The position numbers were made by a program, and so were the translations under genes. Below, piece after piece: positions 27,721-40,578 of a DNA stretch of 64,000 bases. The stretch's first letter is position 1. Every line of letters starts with the position of its first letter. Source of the DNA: Nymphaea colorata (lineage: Eukaryota > Streptophyta > Magnoliopsida > Nymphaeales > Nymphaeaceae); NCBI RefSeq assembly GCF_008831285.2, contig NC_045149.1, forward strand, positions 5,199,500 to 5,263,499, written 5' to 3'. A model generated the notes under the pieces. That model did no database searches, was not told where the DNA came from, and was given only the letters and a program-made list of their open reading frames with translations.

Positions 27721-30700
27721 TGATACGAGCCAAAAATCCAGCCAGCTTGTAAGGGCTGAACCGAGGACCAAGCAAGGTCTGACTAGGCTCGTAAGGGCTG
27801 GACGTGAGTCCAGCAAGGCAGCTAGGCCAGCTACAGAGGAAACTATACAGCTTGGAGTTCTTGCAGTGGGCGGAGCGGGCGGAGCAACAACGGCCAAGCG
27901 CGGGAAAAAATGGATTAAACCTCAAGGTGGCCTTGATTCGTTTTAGGACTTTCCCGAACTTGAATGGTCTAACCTATGGTTGAGTCCTAACCCGAGTTCA
28001 CACGAGGTAGTCTAGGTCGAACCTAGGCAAAAGGGGGTTGAGCCGGTCCAAGCTCAACAATGCGCCCAAGCAAGTGGATCCGAGTGATCCACAGACCATT
28101 TTATTTGGACGGATAGCGTCCTTTAGATCTGATTTATTTGGATTCGTTTTTAGATCCATTGAGTTTCGTTTTTGGTTTTAAGTTGCTTCTTTAGTGAACT
28201 GGTTCGGAATGTGAACCGAGTTGCTTAGGATGTTATTTAAGTCATTGATTTCATGTAATCAGTATGCTTTTAGAAAATAATGAATTGATTGGAGGTGTGT
28301 TGGGCGGAATGCCCATTCTCTCTCTCGTATTCCCCTTGGCTCACCCCTCTCCCGCGGTGGTCTCCCTTCTCTCCTTGGCGTCCCTCCTCACCCATGGCGC
28401 AACGTCTTCTTCCTCAACTCGTCCTCAAGGATTCTCCACGCCCTAGCGTCACTCCTCATGGCGTCCTCTTCAATCCAGCCCCCTAGGTGAAGGACGACAT
28501 CCCTTTCACCCTCTATCCAGTCGAAGGTCTTCCTCTTCTCTACCTTGTTTTCTGGTTTCTTTCTCTTCCCCTCGACCTAAGGAATACGGCCTAAGGGTAG
28601 CAGCAAGCTCCGGCGCGCGGCATCTCCAAACGGACCACGAGAATACCCCACGAGCATTTCGAAGTCGATCGGTGCATCGCTTCTCAAGCACAAAGAAGGT
28701 TGTGAGGCTGTCTTCTTCCCGGGAAGGCTGCAGCAGCTTGGGCGACCTGGTTTCTGCAGCATACGACATCAAAAGTAGCGCAAGAGAATAAGGTTAGTAC
28801 GTAGAGAAAACAAGAAGAGTTGGTGAGCAACACGTTGCTCGGATTTGATATTGAGTTCGGCTAAAAGGTGGATTTCATTCCCTCGGTGTACACCCGAGAG
28901 TTTGAGCTCTCATCCCACGGCTGAAAACAACACCAAATTCCTGCTTACGCGTCTCAAGAACTCCTTGGCATTCTTGAGTTCTTTCCCTCACGCTACGCAC
29001 GAAGGTTTCCAACGAGCGTCCTCAAAAAGGGCCCTTTGGTTTCCTCTGTTTTTCTCAAGGCTGATGCACAAAACCAGCAAGCTAGGAGGCTTGCAAACGT
29101 GCAGCAAGGGGCGACTAAACAATAAGAAAATTACTTAGAAAAAGGTCGCCCCATCAAAAGGAATCCAACAGCGAAAGTAGAGCTTCAATCGGATCGCTAT
29201 GCACACGTTTAAGGTCTCGGCCTGAATTCTGCAACTCCGGTGAACATTCAAGTGATTCCGGTCAAATTTTCGTCAATTCCGGCGTGGTCCATATTACCCC
29301 TGATCGTGGAAAGAAGAAACTTCAGTTTTTTGGTATTCTGGTCATTGTTTGGAGGAGCGCACTAGGGCAAAACACCCTAGCCGCCGGCGCATACTCGCAC
29401 GTCCCTTGGCAGTCGGTTCTTCATTTGGTAAGTCTCATCTCCTTCCTTGTTGTGTTTAATCCCTACCGTTGGAGTCGCAACGTGTCAGCCATCCCCTTGG
29501 CCTTCCTGATTGACCCAGCCACCTGTCCCACTTGGATGATTCGGTCCCAGCCGAGAATCCTCCAAGACCCCATCGTATTCCCCAAAATTAGCGAGATCCC
29601 CTCTTGTCGCTACCCAATTCCGATTTTGTTGCCTTGCCTTTTGTCAACTGAGATTCCTCTTTGATCTCAGCCCTTGGTGTTGCCACATGTCCTAATCCTA
29701 GCCTACATCCCCTGCCACCTCACCAGCTAGCTTCCCCCTCGACGAGTAGCCTGACCCCACACGTTTTCTCATTCTCCATCGCCAAGTCCCCTTACCGCTT
29801 CCTTAGCCCCTTCACGCGTCTTTCCATTTTGGTGGAGCTTTGTGAAGGCGCCACCTGCTGCTATCCCCTAATCCGGTCCCTACCATCACGCCAGTCGAGT
29901 CCCTCTCCATCTGCCACCTCAAGAGCCAGCCCTTGCCCCTGGCCTCACATGAGATTCCCTCCTCCATCGTCAAGCCCCTTGCCGTTTTCTTAGAAGCCTT
30001 CACGCGGTTTCCCATTTGGAAGTGAAGCCATAATGGACCGCCACCTCCTACTTACCAAAACCCATTCCATTCCTTTACGCTAGTCAACCCAGCTCATCTC
30101 CACCAAGCATGTCTCCACCTCCAGCTTCCTAATCATTACCCACCTAAACCGAGCAAGCTCCCTCCTTCCATCTCGCCACCCATTCCCTTGTAGGCCCCAC
30201 GTGTTCCACTTGTCACCCGTGGAGTCCACCTTTGTCTCGCATCTCCTTTCCCCTTTCCTTTTCCCCATCGTCCCTAAATCCTCTCGCATAAGATATAAAC
30301 CCTGCCACCTCATGCTCTCCCCTTTGGTATTAGTCAACCTTACCCTTTAGCCCTTACCTTTCCAAATCTCACCTGGTTTACCCCCTTGGTCCGAGCAAAG
30401 GAGAAGAAGGAGTCCCCACGCGCCTAACGTTTAAGACTTAACTTTTTGGCATAGGCCACGTGCCTCCCCTTCCTTACGAATTAGGAAGAAAGCCGAGCCA
30501 ATTCCCTCCTTATTCTTTAGGAAGGAAATTGGAATCAATTCCTGATTCGCTAGCCTCTCTCTAGCGATCCTCTTAGCTCTAATTTCCATTTTGGAATTAG
30601 ACGCCCCTTTTTCCTCCTCTACCGTAGGCAGGAAATCTTCGCGCCACCCCTTGCCTCTTGGTAAGTGGCGTCCTCTCATCTCCCTCTTTCTTATTTAGGA

Positions 30701-32014
30701 AGCCGCCACCTGGCCTCATCACACCTTAGGAACTCTTGACCAGTCGAGTCAATCCTCACCAGCTAGGAAAGACCTTAGCCGAGTCCACCTTGCTCCCCCT
30801 TAGGAAAGTCCTCACCGCGTTAACACTTACTCGTTTTGAGCAAGTCTTCACGCGCGAACTTAGACAACCTCTCTAAGTCGACCTCACCCATTTTGGTAAC
30901 CCACGTCCTTGAGCCTCTTTTCCTCTTATTTTGGAAAGTAGCCCACGGTCATAAGGCAGCCACAGTCAACGTTGCCTAATTGACTAGAACCCACTTGCAC
31001 GGCTAGACCCAAGCCGCACCTTCCGCACGCACCTACCTCACGACCTTAGTGTCTTGATTTGATTCAAGTCAACCCAGCCGCATCTGATCCTAAGCCGAGT
31101 TGTAGTCAACCTTGTCCCTGCTGACCCTTAGCCTTGACTTAGCTCACCTAAACCCGACCTAGCCAGCCATCCGTAGCCGGACCTCCCTCGTAGCTAGGTC
31201 TGCCGAGCTCTAGACCGAGCTCTTATCCTTCCCGTAGTTAGGATCTCCCGGGTTCTAGATCGAACCCTTCCCTGCCCGAAGGTTCTCCCCATTCACAGCG
31301 GGACCCTTCCACCTCCGGCACACCTCTTGCTGCCGCCTCCCCTTCACGGCCAGGAGGGCCTCTTCAGCAGTAGCACGTCACTTGCTGCTGTCTCTCTCTC
31401 ACGGCCAGGATGGCCGTTTTCCAGCAACTAGCCGGCATCCCTAGCCGGTCACTTGGAGACTTCCGGCGTCAAATCCATAACGCTGCGCGGATCCAGCTGC
31501 AGCCCTCTTCCCCGGAGTCATCCCCTCCTTGTTGCTGCATTGCCCGAGGTCAGGAATTCACCTCGCGGCACCTTGCTAACAGCCAAGACTAGCTTGGCCG
31601 GTAACGCCCTCTCACTCCCTTGTAGTATCGCGGGTCGGGTGCACTTTGCTTGTGTATTTGCTTGAGCCCGGCTTCGGCCTTGGTTGATTCCAGCGGTTCC
31701 TCGACGGCCCTTGGCCTAGACACGACCGCTAATCGACGAGCCTACCTAGGGTATTGGGTGTGGTTCGTTACGTGTAGTTATGGTTTGTGTGGTTTGATGG
31801 TTTGCATTGAGTGAGTTGCGAGAGTACTTTTGTATCGCGCACGCTTGTACGGCCTCACATCCCACGTAGCTTTCTGTAGTAGGTTTTGCTTTGGTTAGGT
31901 TTTTGGGATTACCCTTCCGTGTATTCACGTCCTATTGGGTTTGCGCCGGGGTCCTGTCCGGCCGGGTAGTTTCTTGTATTGATTTGTTTAGGGTTCTTTG
32001 GTCTAGATTCCTCG
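27721..32014 (+). repeat. LTR 1 (3' end deleted)
   Basis: It starts TGATACGAGCC right after GGTTC. It is collinear with LTR 2 until CTAGATTCCTCGA at 32014, then jumps to AGCATCCACGGACAG, which in unit 2 lies at 39764. The deletion of about 284 bp removed the last 62 bp of the LTR and both primer-binding sites. Confidence 0.88.
30198..30300 (+). promoter_or_regulatory. Candidate LTR promoter: G-box plus TATA (LTR 1)
   Basis: CACGTG (30198-30203) lies about 90 bp before TATAAAC (30294-30300). The same pair occurs in LTR 2 (37661 and 37757), LTR 3 (45955 and 46051) and LTR 4 (53659 and 53755). If used, it puts the U3/R border about 2.6 kb into the LTR. This is inferred from motifs only. Confidence 0.4.
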
Positions 32015-32831
32015 AAGCATCCACGGACAGTGCAGCAATCAGGACTTCAGATTTTCAGTAGGATTTCATTTCAGTTGTTAGACGGAGCTTAGAGTGCATC
32101 TGTGGTTTTCTGGTCTGTGACAGTTAGCGTCAGTGTATCAGAGTTCTCAGGAGGCAAACGAAGTCGGATTTGCCTCACATTTGGTGGACAGACTCGTAAT
32201 CATATGTGCTACAAAATTTGTTTAGGGCATCATAAGAGATTCTGCCCTTAACAAGACGTTTTTGGCCCTGCAACATGCTAAAAGCCTGAACGGACAGAAC
32301 CTGTCCGCGGGAGCAGTTCGGCCAAAAGATTACGTAGTTTCAGAGACTTCCCGAGATCAAAACGAGCTGAAATTTTCAGCATAGTCAGATAACTATCTCC
32401 TCTTAGTGCTGACAAAGTTTGAAGTCAAAACTCCATCGTTTGATATTTCTGTGCGTCAGTCCTTGGGCTACCTTAAAACAGTCTGGACTAAGGGTGTGCA
32501 CAACGGCACCACCCTAGGGTACTTGAGCTCGAAGTTGCTGTCGAGGCATCAGGCGGATGCGACAGTTAGGCCTCCCACTGTAGGCCCAGCTAAGAGCAAA
32601 AGATAGTCACCGAGGTGCTAGGCGGGCACGGTGACAGGTGGAACCAGTTTCCTCCTCCCTTAGCGCACACAGGGCAGAAGTGTGGCTGATAGACAACGGG
32701 CAGAAAAGTTGATTACAGTGAGTTCTTCGCAGCATAGGATTTTTTTAAGAGTGGCAGTGTGTCAGTGTGTTTGGTTTCAGCAGTAGCATAGGATTTGCTT
32801 TGGCAGTTTGCTTAGTAGATTAGAAGACAGA
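32015..32831 (+). other. Untranslated leader of unit 1
   Basis: This is the internal-region leader before the FHA-like gene, without primer site because of the 284-bp deletion. It carries a 66-codon frame (32406-32606) that is also open in units 2 (40153-40353) and 3 (48447-48647). In unit 4 that frame is broken by a one-base deletion at about 56030. It could be an upstream ORF, but nothing in it is recognisable. Confidence 0.5.
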
Positions 32832-35170
32832 ATGAGGTGCTCGTCTAGTAGATCGAAAATGACATTTGTATTCGTGAAGATACGTTGATCCATGGATAGA
32901 GTTGGGACCAAGGCCCAAAGTGGACTTATGTCCAAGTACGCAGTAATCCCGAGTGCGACTTGAGACTCCGACACCCTAGCATAAAAGGGCGTCACTTTTA
33001 GTTGGCCATACATAAGGACACCCAAGAAATGTGGATCGCCAAAATCACTTATACGGGTAGACTTATAGTGGCTGGATACGAAGTAGAACATCGAGATTGG
33101 GCGCCAATCTACCATGGAGAAGTTATCCAAGTTGGGTTCTCAAAATTCCGCCTAGTGCTAGAAGAAAGACTCTCCCCCGTGGCCGAGAAGCAAAAAGAAT
33201 ATTATTATGAGCCCAACGACGAAGATGAGCATTATGTGCAGAATGACCAAAGCACAAGGTCTCTTACGTGGGACGAAGTGCTCAAAAAGATGAACGCGAT
33301 GCTCGACAGGATGGATCACAGAGTGTCAATCAGAAATAAGAAAACAACCAGCGATAATAGACAGACTGAGCTTGCTACAGAGTCGGATACTGACACGGAA
33401 TCAGATTCGTCTAGTGAGGATGAAAAATCCTCTCCTTCTCCAAAGACGCCTATGGAAATTATGCCAAAAGAGTATAAGTCTGAAAGCGAAAAAGAGACTT
33501 CGTCCAAATCTGAAGATAGCAGTAGTACCGGTTCTTCAAGTGATAAAGAAATAGAGTCGTCAAGTAGAGGGCGCACAAATAAAAACGCCCTCAAGCCTTC
33601 AGATCGTGCGAAAGTTGAAAATTCAGAAAAGGGGATTCTTGGAGCCCCTCCTACCTCTATCCCTAGTAGCAGCACGAGTATCACGTCAAAAGATACTAAA
33701 GACATACTTGGCCCAGCCAAGACAATCAGTGCTACACGGCCTTTGGAATGGATTCAACCTAGAGCAACAAATGAGAACCAAAGGCCCAACCAGCAGAACG
33801 AGTCAGTAAGACGAAGAGACACAAAGCCCTCCAATGGCATTTACGAAGGACTACTTCCCTTACCTGAACCTTCCAAGACGACAGAACAAGAGAAATTAAG
33901 GGAAAGTAATAGTGCGTGTCCAAACTCGAATGAAGGGTGCTCATCTAGCCTAACACGAGCAGAAAGTAGGGCGACACCTCTTGAAGGACAAACGCCTGAG
34001 GGAAGTCCTAAAGAGAGGCTAAGACAGAGCAACGAAGAAATCTTCACCCTAGCTTCACCTTTCAGATGGGCAGATGAGCCATGGAATCATGAAACCCGTG
34101 AGCGAACAAAGATAGAAACAATGGGGCAGCCAGCCACGGGCAGCAAAGGGTTATTACCACCTCCTAGTACCCTTACGAGTAAGAACCAACCTAAGGAGGG
34201 TGGTATGGATCACGACTTCTTATAGTCTCCCAACAAGAAAGTGCAGAAGAAACTCCAACACTGGGCGACTCAAGAATTGGCAAGTCAAAACGCCAAAGTA
34301 GATAGAGCCCAAGACAAGAGACTCCCTCTTGTTGCGCACCAAATAGGAAAAGAGGTAGTTGCCGCCTCTATCAGAAACAATAAGGGCTCTAATAAACCCG
34401 GGTGTAAGCAAAGAACCAAACCGCTTAACTTCTGGGAGCAGTTCGAAGAAGAGCTCCTCGCAATGACAGATGGACTCCTCCCTGAATCAGAAGATGAAAA
34501 AGAAAGCTCAAGTGAGGAACGTCATGACCTTAAGGTGACAGAAATAGGAGCAGCCAGTGATCAGTACACCGTGTCCACCTTCACCTCTTCCCAGCGCAAG
34601 ATACAGTCTAGGAAAGGTGGTCGGCAACGTAACTTACCAACTCTGGGAAATTATATAGAAAAACTCTACCCAGAGCGTTGGAGAGCGTACCAGTTTCCAG
34701 ACTCTCCAAACTGTAGTCGGGAGTTAAGGGATCATCAAGACTCCCTTAACCAACACATGCAATGCTTATTACTAGGCCCCAACTGCAGTGAGCGCGCAAC
34801 AGAAGCGCAGTGGCTTGTCCTAGTGAGCAGCAACACTTGGCAATCGCAGAATCACGGGCAGACCACCACACGGAAAGCGAGCTTAAGCGGAAGCAAACAG
34901 CTGCAAGCGCAGCAAAGGCTTCACATCGGGCAGCTGCCTAGAGATTACGGCCCCAAACGGATGCATCAAGAAACCACGAGTAAGACAACTCGGGTCTTCA
35001 CTCGGGAATTTAAGAAAGGGCCGAGAGGATGCTTCCTCAACCAGAGGAACTCCCTTGCCATACTACCCCGAGATTATGGACCAAAGGAAAAACTTATGTG
35101 GGTAGCACGTGGAACTCAGACCCATCCAGAGAAAGGTAAAGTAAGAGCTTTGGGGACAAGCTCATTTTAA
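32832..35170 (+). pseudogene. FHA-like gene, broken copy of unit 1
   Basis: The start ATG (32832) is kept. A 28-bp deletion between two CGAAAATG repeats then shifts the frame after about 9 codons. A stop replaces Glu inside the FHA-like region (TAG at 32999-33001). The open part resumes at 33002-34225 and ends at another Glu-to-stop change (34223-34225). The rest is open from 34241 to a stop at 35170. Both the 28-bp deletion and the first stop are shared with unit 2. Confidence 0.75.
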
Positions 35171-35176
35171 GGAGGG
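35169..35176 (+). promoter_or_regulatory. Polypurine tract before LTR 2
   Basis: AAGGAGGG, six bases before the LTR (AAGGAGGGTGTATA/TGATACG). The same tract precedes LTR 3 (43503-43510), LTR 4 (51183-51190) and LTR 5 (58586-58593). It is the expected plus-strand priming site. Confidence 0.7.
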
Positions 35177-35182
35177 TGTATA

Positions 35183-38100
35183 TGATACGAGCCAAAAATC
35201 CAGCCAGCTTGTAAGGGCTGAACCGAGGACCAAGCAAGGTCCGACTAGGCTCGTAAGGGCTGGACTTGAGTCCAGCAAGGCAGCTTGGCCAGCTACAGAG
35301 GAAACTATATAGCTTGGAGTTCTTGCAGTGGGCGGAGCAGGCGGAGCAACAACGGCCAAGCGCGGGCAAAAATGGATTAAACCTCAAGGTGGCCTTGATC
35401 CGTTTTTAGGACTTTCCCGAACTTGAATGGTCTAACCTATGGTCGAGTCCTAACCCGAGTTCACACGAGGTAGTCTAGGTCGAACCTAGGAAAAAGGGGG
35501 TTGAGCCGGTCCAAGCTCAACCATGCGCCCAAGCAAGTGGATCCGAGTGATCCACGGACCATTTTATTTGGACGGATAGCGTCCCTTAGATCTGATTTTT
35601 TTGGATTCGTTTTTAGATCCATTGAGTTTTGTTTTTGGTTTTAAGTTGCTTCTTTAGTGAACCGGTTCGGAATGTGAACCGAGTTGCTTAGGATGTTATT
35701 TAAGTCATTGATTTCATGTAATCAGTATGCTTTTGGAAAATAATGAATTGATTGGAGGTGTGTTGGGCGGAATGCCCTTTCTCTCTCTCGTATTCCCCTT
35801 GGCTCACCCCTCTCCGACGGTGGTCTCCCTTCTCTCCTTGGCGTCCCTCCTCACCCATGGCGCAACGTCTTCTTCCTCCACTCGTCCTCAAGGATTCTCC
35901 ATGCCGTAGCGTCACTCCTCATGGCGTCCTCTTCAATCCAGCCCCCTAGGTGAAGGACGACATCCCTTTCACCCTCTATCCAGCCGAAGGTCTTCCTCTT
36001 CTCTACCTTGTTTTCTGGTTTCTTCCTCTTTCCCTCGACCTAAGGAATACGGCCTAAGGATAGCAGCAAGCTCCGGCGCGCGGCGTCTCCAAACGGACCA
36101 CGAGAATACCCCATGAGCATTTCGAAGTCGATCGGTGCATTCCTTCTCAAGCACAAAGAAGGTTGTGAGGCTGTCTTCTTCCCGGAAAGGCTGCAGCAGC
36201 TTGGGCGACCTTGTTTCTGCAGCATACGACATCAAAAGTAGCGCAAGAGAATAAGGTTAGTACGTAGAGAAAACAAGAAGAGTTGGTGAGCAACACGTTG
36301 CTCAGATTTGATATTGAGTTCGGCTAAAAGGTGGAATTCATTCCCTCGGTGTACACCCGAGAGTTTGAGCTCTCATCCCATGGCTGAAAACAGCACCAAA
36401 TTCCTGCTTACGCGTCTCAAGAACTCCTTGGCATTCTTGAGTTCTTTCCCTCACGCTACGCACGAAGGTTTCCAACGAGCGTCCTCAAAAAGGGCCCTTT
36501 GGTTTCCACTGTTTTTCTCAAGGCTGACGCACAAAACCAGCAAGCTAGGAGGCTTGCAAACGTGCAGCAAGGGGCGACTAAACAACAAGAAAATTACTTA
36601 GAAAAAGGTCGCCCCATCAAAAGGAATCCAACGGCGAAAGTAGAGCTTCAATCGGATCGCTATGCACATGTTTAAGGTCTCGGCCTGAATTCTGCAACTC
36701 CGGTGAACATTCAAGAGATTCCGGCCAAATTTTGGTCAATTCCGGTGTGGTCCATATTACCCCTGATCATGGAAAGAAGAAACTTCAGTTTAAGGGTATT
36801 CTGGTCATTGTTTGGAGGAGCGCACTAGGGCAAAACACCCTAGCCGCTGGTGCTTACTCGCACGTCCCTTGGCAACCGGTTCTTCATTTGGTAAGTCCCC
36901 TCTCCTTCCTTGTTGTGTTTAATCCCTACCGTTGGAGTCGCCACGTGTCAGCCATCCCCTTGGCCTTTCTGATTGTCCCAGCCACCTGTCCCACTTGGAT
37001 GATTCGGTCCCAGCCGAGAATCCTCCAAGACCCCATCGTATTCCCCAAAATTAGCGAGATCCCCTCTTGTCGCTACCCAATTCCGATTTTGTTGCCTTGC
37101 CTTTTGTCAACCGAGATTCCTCTTTGATCTCAGCCCTTGGTGTTGCCACATGTCCTAATGCTAGCCTACATCCCCTGCCACCTCACCAGCTAGCTTCCCC
37201 CTCGACGAGTAGCCTGACCCCACACGTTTTCTCATTCTCCATCGCCAAGTCCCCTTACCGCTTCCTTAGCCCCTTCACGCGTCTTTCCATTTTGGTGGAG
37301 CTTTGTGAAGGCGCCACCTGCTGCTATCCCCTAATCCGGTCCCTACCATCATGCCAGTCCAGTCCCTCTCCATCTGCCACCTCAACAGCCAGCCATTGCC
37401 CCTGGCCTCACACGAGATTCCCTCCTCCATCGTCAAGCCCTTTGCCGTTTTCTTAAAAGCCTTCACGCGGTTTCCCATTTGGAAGTGAAGCCATAATGGA
37501 CCGCCACCTCCTACTTACCAAAACCCATTCCCTTCCTTTACGCTAGTCAACCCAGCTCGTCTCCACCAAGCATGTCTCCACCTCCAGCTTCCTAATCATT
37601 ACCCACCTAAACCGAGCAAGCTCCCACCGTCCATCTCGCCACCCATTCCCTTGTAGGCCCCACGTGTTCCACTTGTCACCCGTGGAGTACATCTTTGTCT
37701 CGCATCTCCTTTCCCCTTTCCTTTTCCCCATCGTCCCTAAATCCTCTCGCATAAGGTATAAACCCTGCCACCTCATGCTCTCCCCTTTGGTATTAGTCAA
37801 CCTTATCCTTTAGCCCTTACCTTTCCAAATCTCACCTGGTTTACCCCCTTGGTCCGAGCAAATGAGAAGAAGGAGTCCCCACGCGCCTAACGTTTAAGAC
37901 TTACCTTTTTGGCATAGGCCACGTGCCTCCCCTTCCTTACGAATTAGGAAGAAAGCCGAGCCAATTCCCTCCTTATTCTTTAGGAAGGAAATTGGAATCA
38001 ATTCCTGATTCGCTAGTCTCTCTCTAGCGATCCTCTTAGCTCTAATTTCCATTTTGGAATTAGACGCCCCTTTTTCCTCCTCTACCGTAGGCAGGAGATC

Positions 38101-39541
38101 TCCGCGCCACCCCTTGCCTCTTGGTAAGTGGCGTCCTCTCATCTCCCTCTTTCTTAGTTAGGAAGCCGCCACCTGGCCTCATCACACCTTAGGAACTCTT
38201 GACCAGTCGAGTCAACCCTCACCAGCTAGGAAAGACCTTAGCCGAGTCCACCTTGCTCCTCCTTAGGAAAGTCCTCACCGCGTTAACACTTACTCGTTTT
38301 GAGCAAGTCTTCATGCGCAAACTTAGACAACCTCCCTAAGTCGACCTCACCCATTTTGGTAACCCACGTCCTTGAGCCTCCTTTCCTCTTATTCTGGAAA
38401 GTAGCCCACGGTCATAAGGCAGCCACAGTCAACGTTGCCTAATTGACTAGAACCCACTTGCACGGCTAGACCCAAGCCGCACCTTCCGCACGCACCTACC
38501 TCACGACCTTAGTGTCTTGACTTGATTCAAGTCAACCCAGCCGCATCTGATCCTAAGCCGAGTTGTAGTCAACCTTGTCCCTGCTGACCCTTAGCCTTGA
38601 CTTAGCTCACCTAAAACCGACCTAGCCAGCCATCCGTAGCCGGACCTCCCTCGTAGCTAGGTCTGCCCGAGCTCTAGACCGAGCTCTTCTCCTTCCCGTA
38701 GTTAGGATCTCCCGGGTTCTAGATCGAACCCTTCCCTGCCCGAAGGTTCTCCCCATTCACAGCGGGACCCTTCCACCTCCGGCACACCTCTTGCTGCCGC
38801 CTCCCCTTCACGGCCAGGAGGGCCTCTTCAGCAGTAGCACGTCACTTGCTGCTGTCTCTCTCTCATGGCCAGGATGGCCGTTTTCCAGCAACTAGCCGGC
38901 GTCCCTAGCCGGTCACTTGGAGACTTCCGGCGTCAAATCCATAACGCTGCGCGGATCCAGCTGCAGCCCTCTTCCCTGGAGTCATCCCCTCCTTGTTGCT
39001 GCATTGCCCGAGGTCAGGAATTCACCTCGCGGCACCTTGCTGACAGCCAAGACTAGCTTGGCCGGTAACGCCCTCTCACTCCCTTGTAGTATCGCGGGTC
39101 GGGTGCACTTTGCTTTTGTATTTGCTTGAGCCCGGCTTCGGCCTTGGTTGATTCCAGCGGTTCCTCGACGGCCCTTGGCCTAGACACGACCGCTAATCGA
39201 CGAGCCTACCTAGGGTATTGGGTGTGGTTCGTTACGTGTAGTTATGGTTTGTGTGGTTTGATGGTTTGCATTGAGTGAGTTGCGAGAGTACTTTTGTATC
39301 GCGCACGCTTGTACGGCCTCAAATCCCACGTAGCTTTCTGTAGTAGGTTTTGCTTTAGTTAGGTTTTTGGGATTACCCTTCCGTGTATTCACGTCCTATT
39401 GGGTTTGCGCCGGGGTCCTGTCCGGCCGGGTAGTTTCTTGTATTGATTTGTTTAGGTTTCTTTGGTCTAGATTCCTCGAGGCGACCTTGGCAGTAGGACC
39501 TCGACTCCTTGGGTCGGCCAGTTGGGGTCGGGATCCTAACA
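35183..39541 (+). repeat. LTR 2 (complete, 4359 bp)
   Basis: TGATACGAGCC at the start and GGATCCTAACA at the end give canonical TG...CA termini, directly followed by ATTGGTATCAGAGC. It has the purine tract on its left and the primer site on its right, so it serves as 3' LTR of unit 1 and 5' LTR of unit 2. Confidence 0.92.
37661..37763 (+). promoter_or_regulatory. Candidate LTR promoter: G-box plus TATA (LTR 2)
   Basis: CACGTG at 37661-37666 and GGTATAAACCC with TATAAAC at 37757-37763. The spacing and context match the other complete LTRs. Confidence 0.4.
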
Positions 39542-39543
39542 AT

Positions 39544-39555
39544 TGGTATCAGAGC
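39544..39555 (+). promoter_or_regulatory. Primer-binding site, unit 2 (tRNA-iMet)
   Basis: TGGTATCAGAGC, complementary to the 3' end of plant initiator tRNA-Met, starts two bases after the LTR 2 terminus. It is intact. Confidence 0.9.
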
Positions 39556-39681
39556 CTGCTTGGGGTTTAAAGTCACAGAGACAGCGACAGATTTCAGAAG
39601 CTAGTACTTTCAACGGAGTAGACATCGCGGTTTCTAGCTAGTACTTGGACGGCTTTTTGTGGAGTGGCCACCAATAACCGA

Positions 39682-39712
39682 CTGATACCAATCTAACAAT
39701 TGGTATCAGAGC
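39682..39712 (+). promoter_or_regulatory. Second primer-binding-site copy inside a hairpin, unit 2
   Basis: CTAACAATTGGTATCAGAGC is repeated here (the site TGGTATCAGAGC at 39701-39712), 157 bp after the first copy. It is preceded by CTGATACCAAT, which pairs perfectly with ATTGGTATCAG to form an 11-bp stem with a 6-base loop (39682-39709). Confidence 0.75.
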
Positions 39713-40578
39713 GACCTTGGAGAATTAATCTTGACTTAGCGGCGCTTGGACCAGCAAAGAGTAAGCATCCACGGACAGTGCAGCAATCAGGACTTCAGAT
39801 TTTCAGTAGGATTTCATTTCAGTTGCTAGACGGAGCTTAGAGTGCATTTGCGGTTTTCTGGTCTGTGACAGTTAGCGTCAGTGTATCAGCGTTCTCAGGG
39901 CCAAACGAAGTCGGATTTGCCTCAAATTTGGTGGACAGACTCGTAATCATATGTGCTACAAAAGTTGTTTAGGGCATCAGAAGAGATTCTGCCCTTAACA
40001 AGACGTTTTTGGCCCTGCAACGTGCTAAAAGCCTGAACGGACAGAACCGGTCCGCGGGAGCAGTTCGGCCAAAAGATTACGTAGTTTCAGAGACTTCCCG
40101 AGATCAAAACGAGCTGAAATTTTCAGCATAGTCAGATAACTATCTCCTCTTAATGCTGACAAAGTTTGAAGTCAAAACTCCATCGTTTGATATTTCTGTG
40201 CGTAAGTCCTTGGGCTACCTTAAAACAGTCTGGACTAAGGGTGTGCACAACGGCACCACCGTAGGGTACTTGAGCTCGAAGTTGCTGTCGAGGCATCAGG
40301 CGGATGCGACAGTTAGGCCTCCCACTGTAGGCCCAGCTGAGAGCAAAAGATAGTCACCAAGGTGCTAGGCGGGCACGGTGACAGGTGGAACCAGTTTCCT
40401 CCTCCCTTAGCGCACACAGGGCAGAAGTGTGGCTGATAGACAACGGGCAGAAAAGTTGATTACAGTGAGTTCTTCGCAGCATAGGATTTTTTTAAGAGTG
40501 GCAGTGTGTCAGTGTGTTTGGTTTCAGCAGTAGCATAGGATTTGCTTTGGCAGTTTGCTTAGTAGATTAGAAGACGGA

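Larger units (their letters stand above)
39542..40578 (+). other. Untranslated leader of unit 2
   Basis: This is the most complete leader, about 1.04 kb, with both primer-binding-site copies and the 66-codon upstream frame (40153-40353). GCGACCTTGG occurs both in the LTR end (39481-39490) and after the second primer-site copy (39711-39720), suggesting a local duplication involving the LTR border. Confidence 0.55.

Noticed and set aside
28845-29138. 97-codon frame repeated in most LTRs, with other short LTR frames (for example 29284, 36732, 45027)
   Set aside because: They recur because the LTR copies are recent. The frames are serine/proline-rich, have no recognisable domain, and some copies are broken by small indels.
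33316-33720. Antisense Ser/Leu/Val-rich frames opposite the FHA-like gene (also at 41737, 49385, 56906)
   Set aside because: They are mirror frames of the acidic Ser-rich coding stretch, with no independent support.
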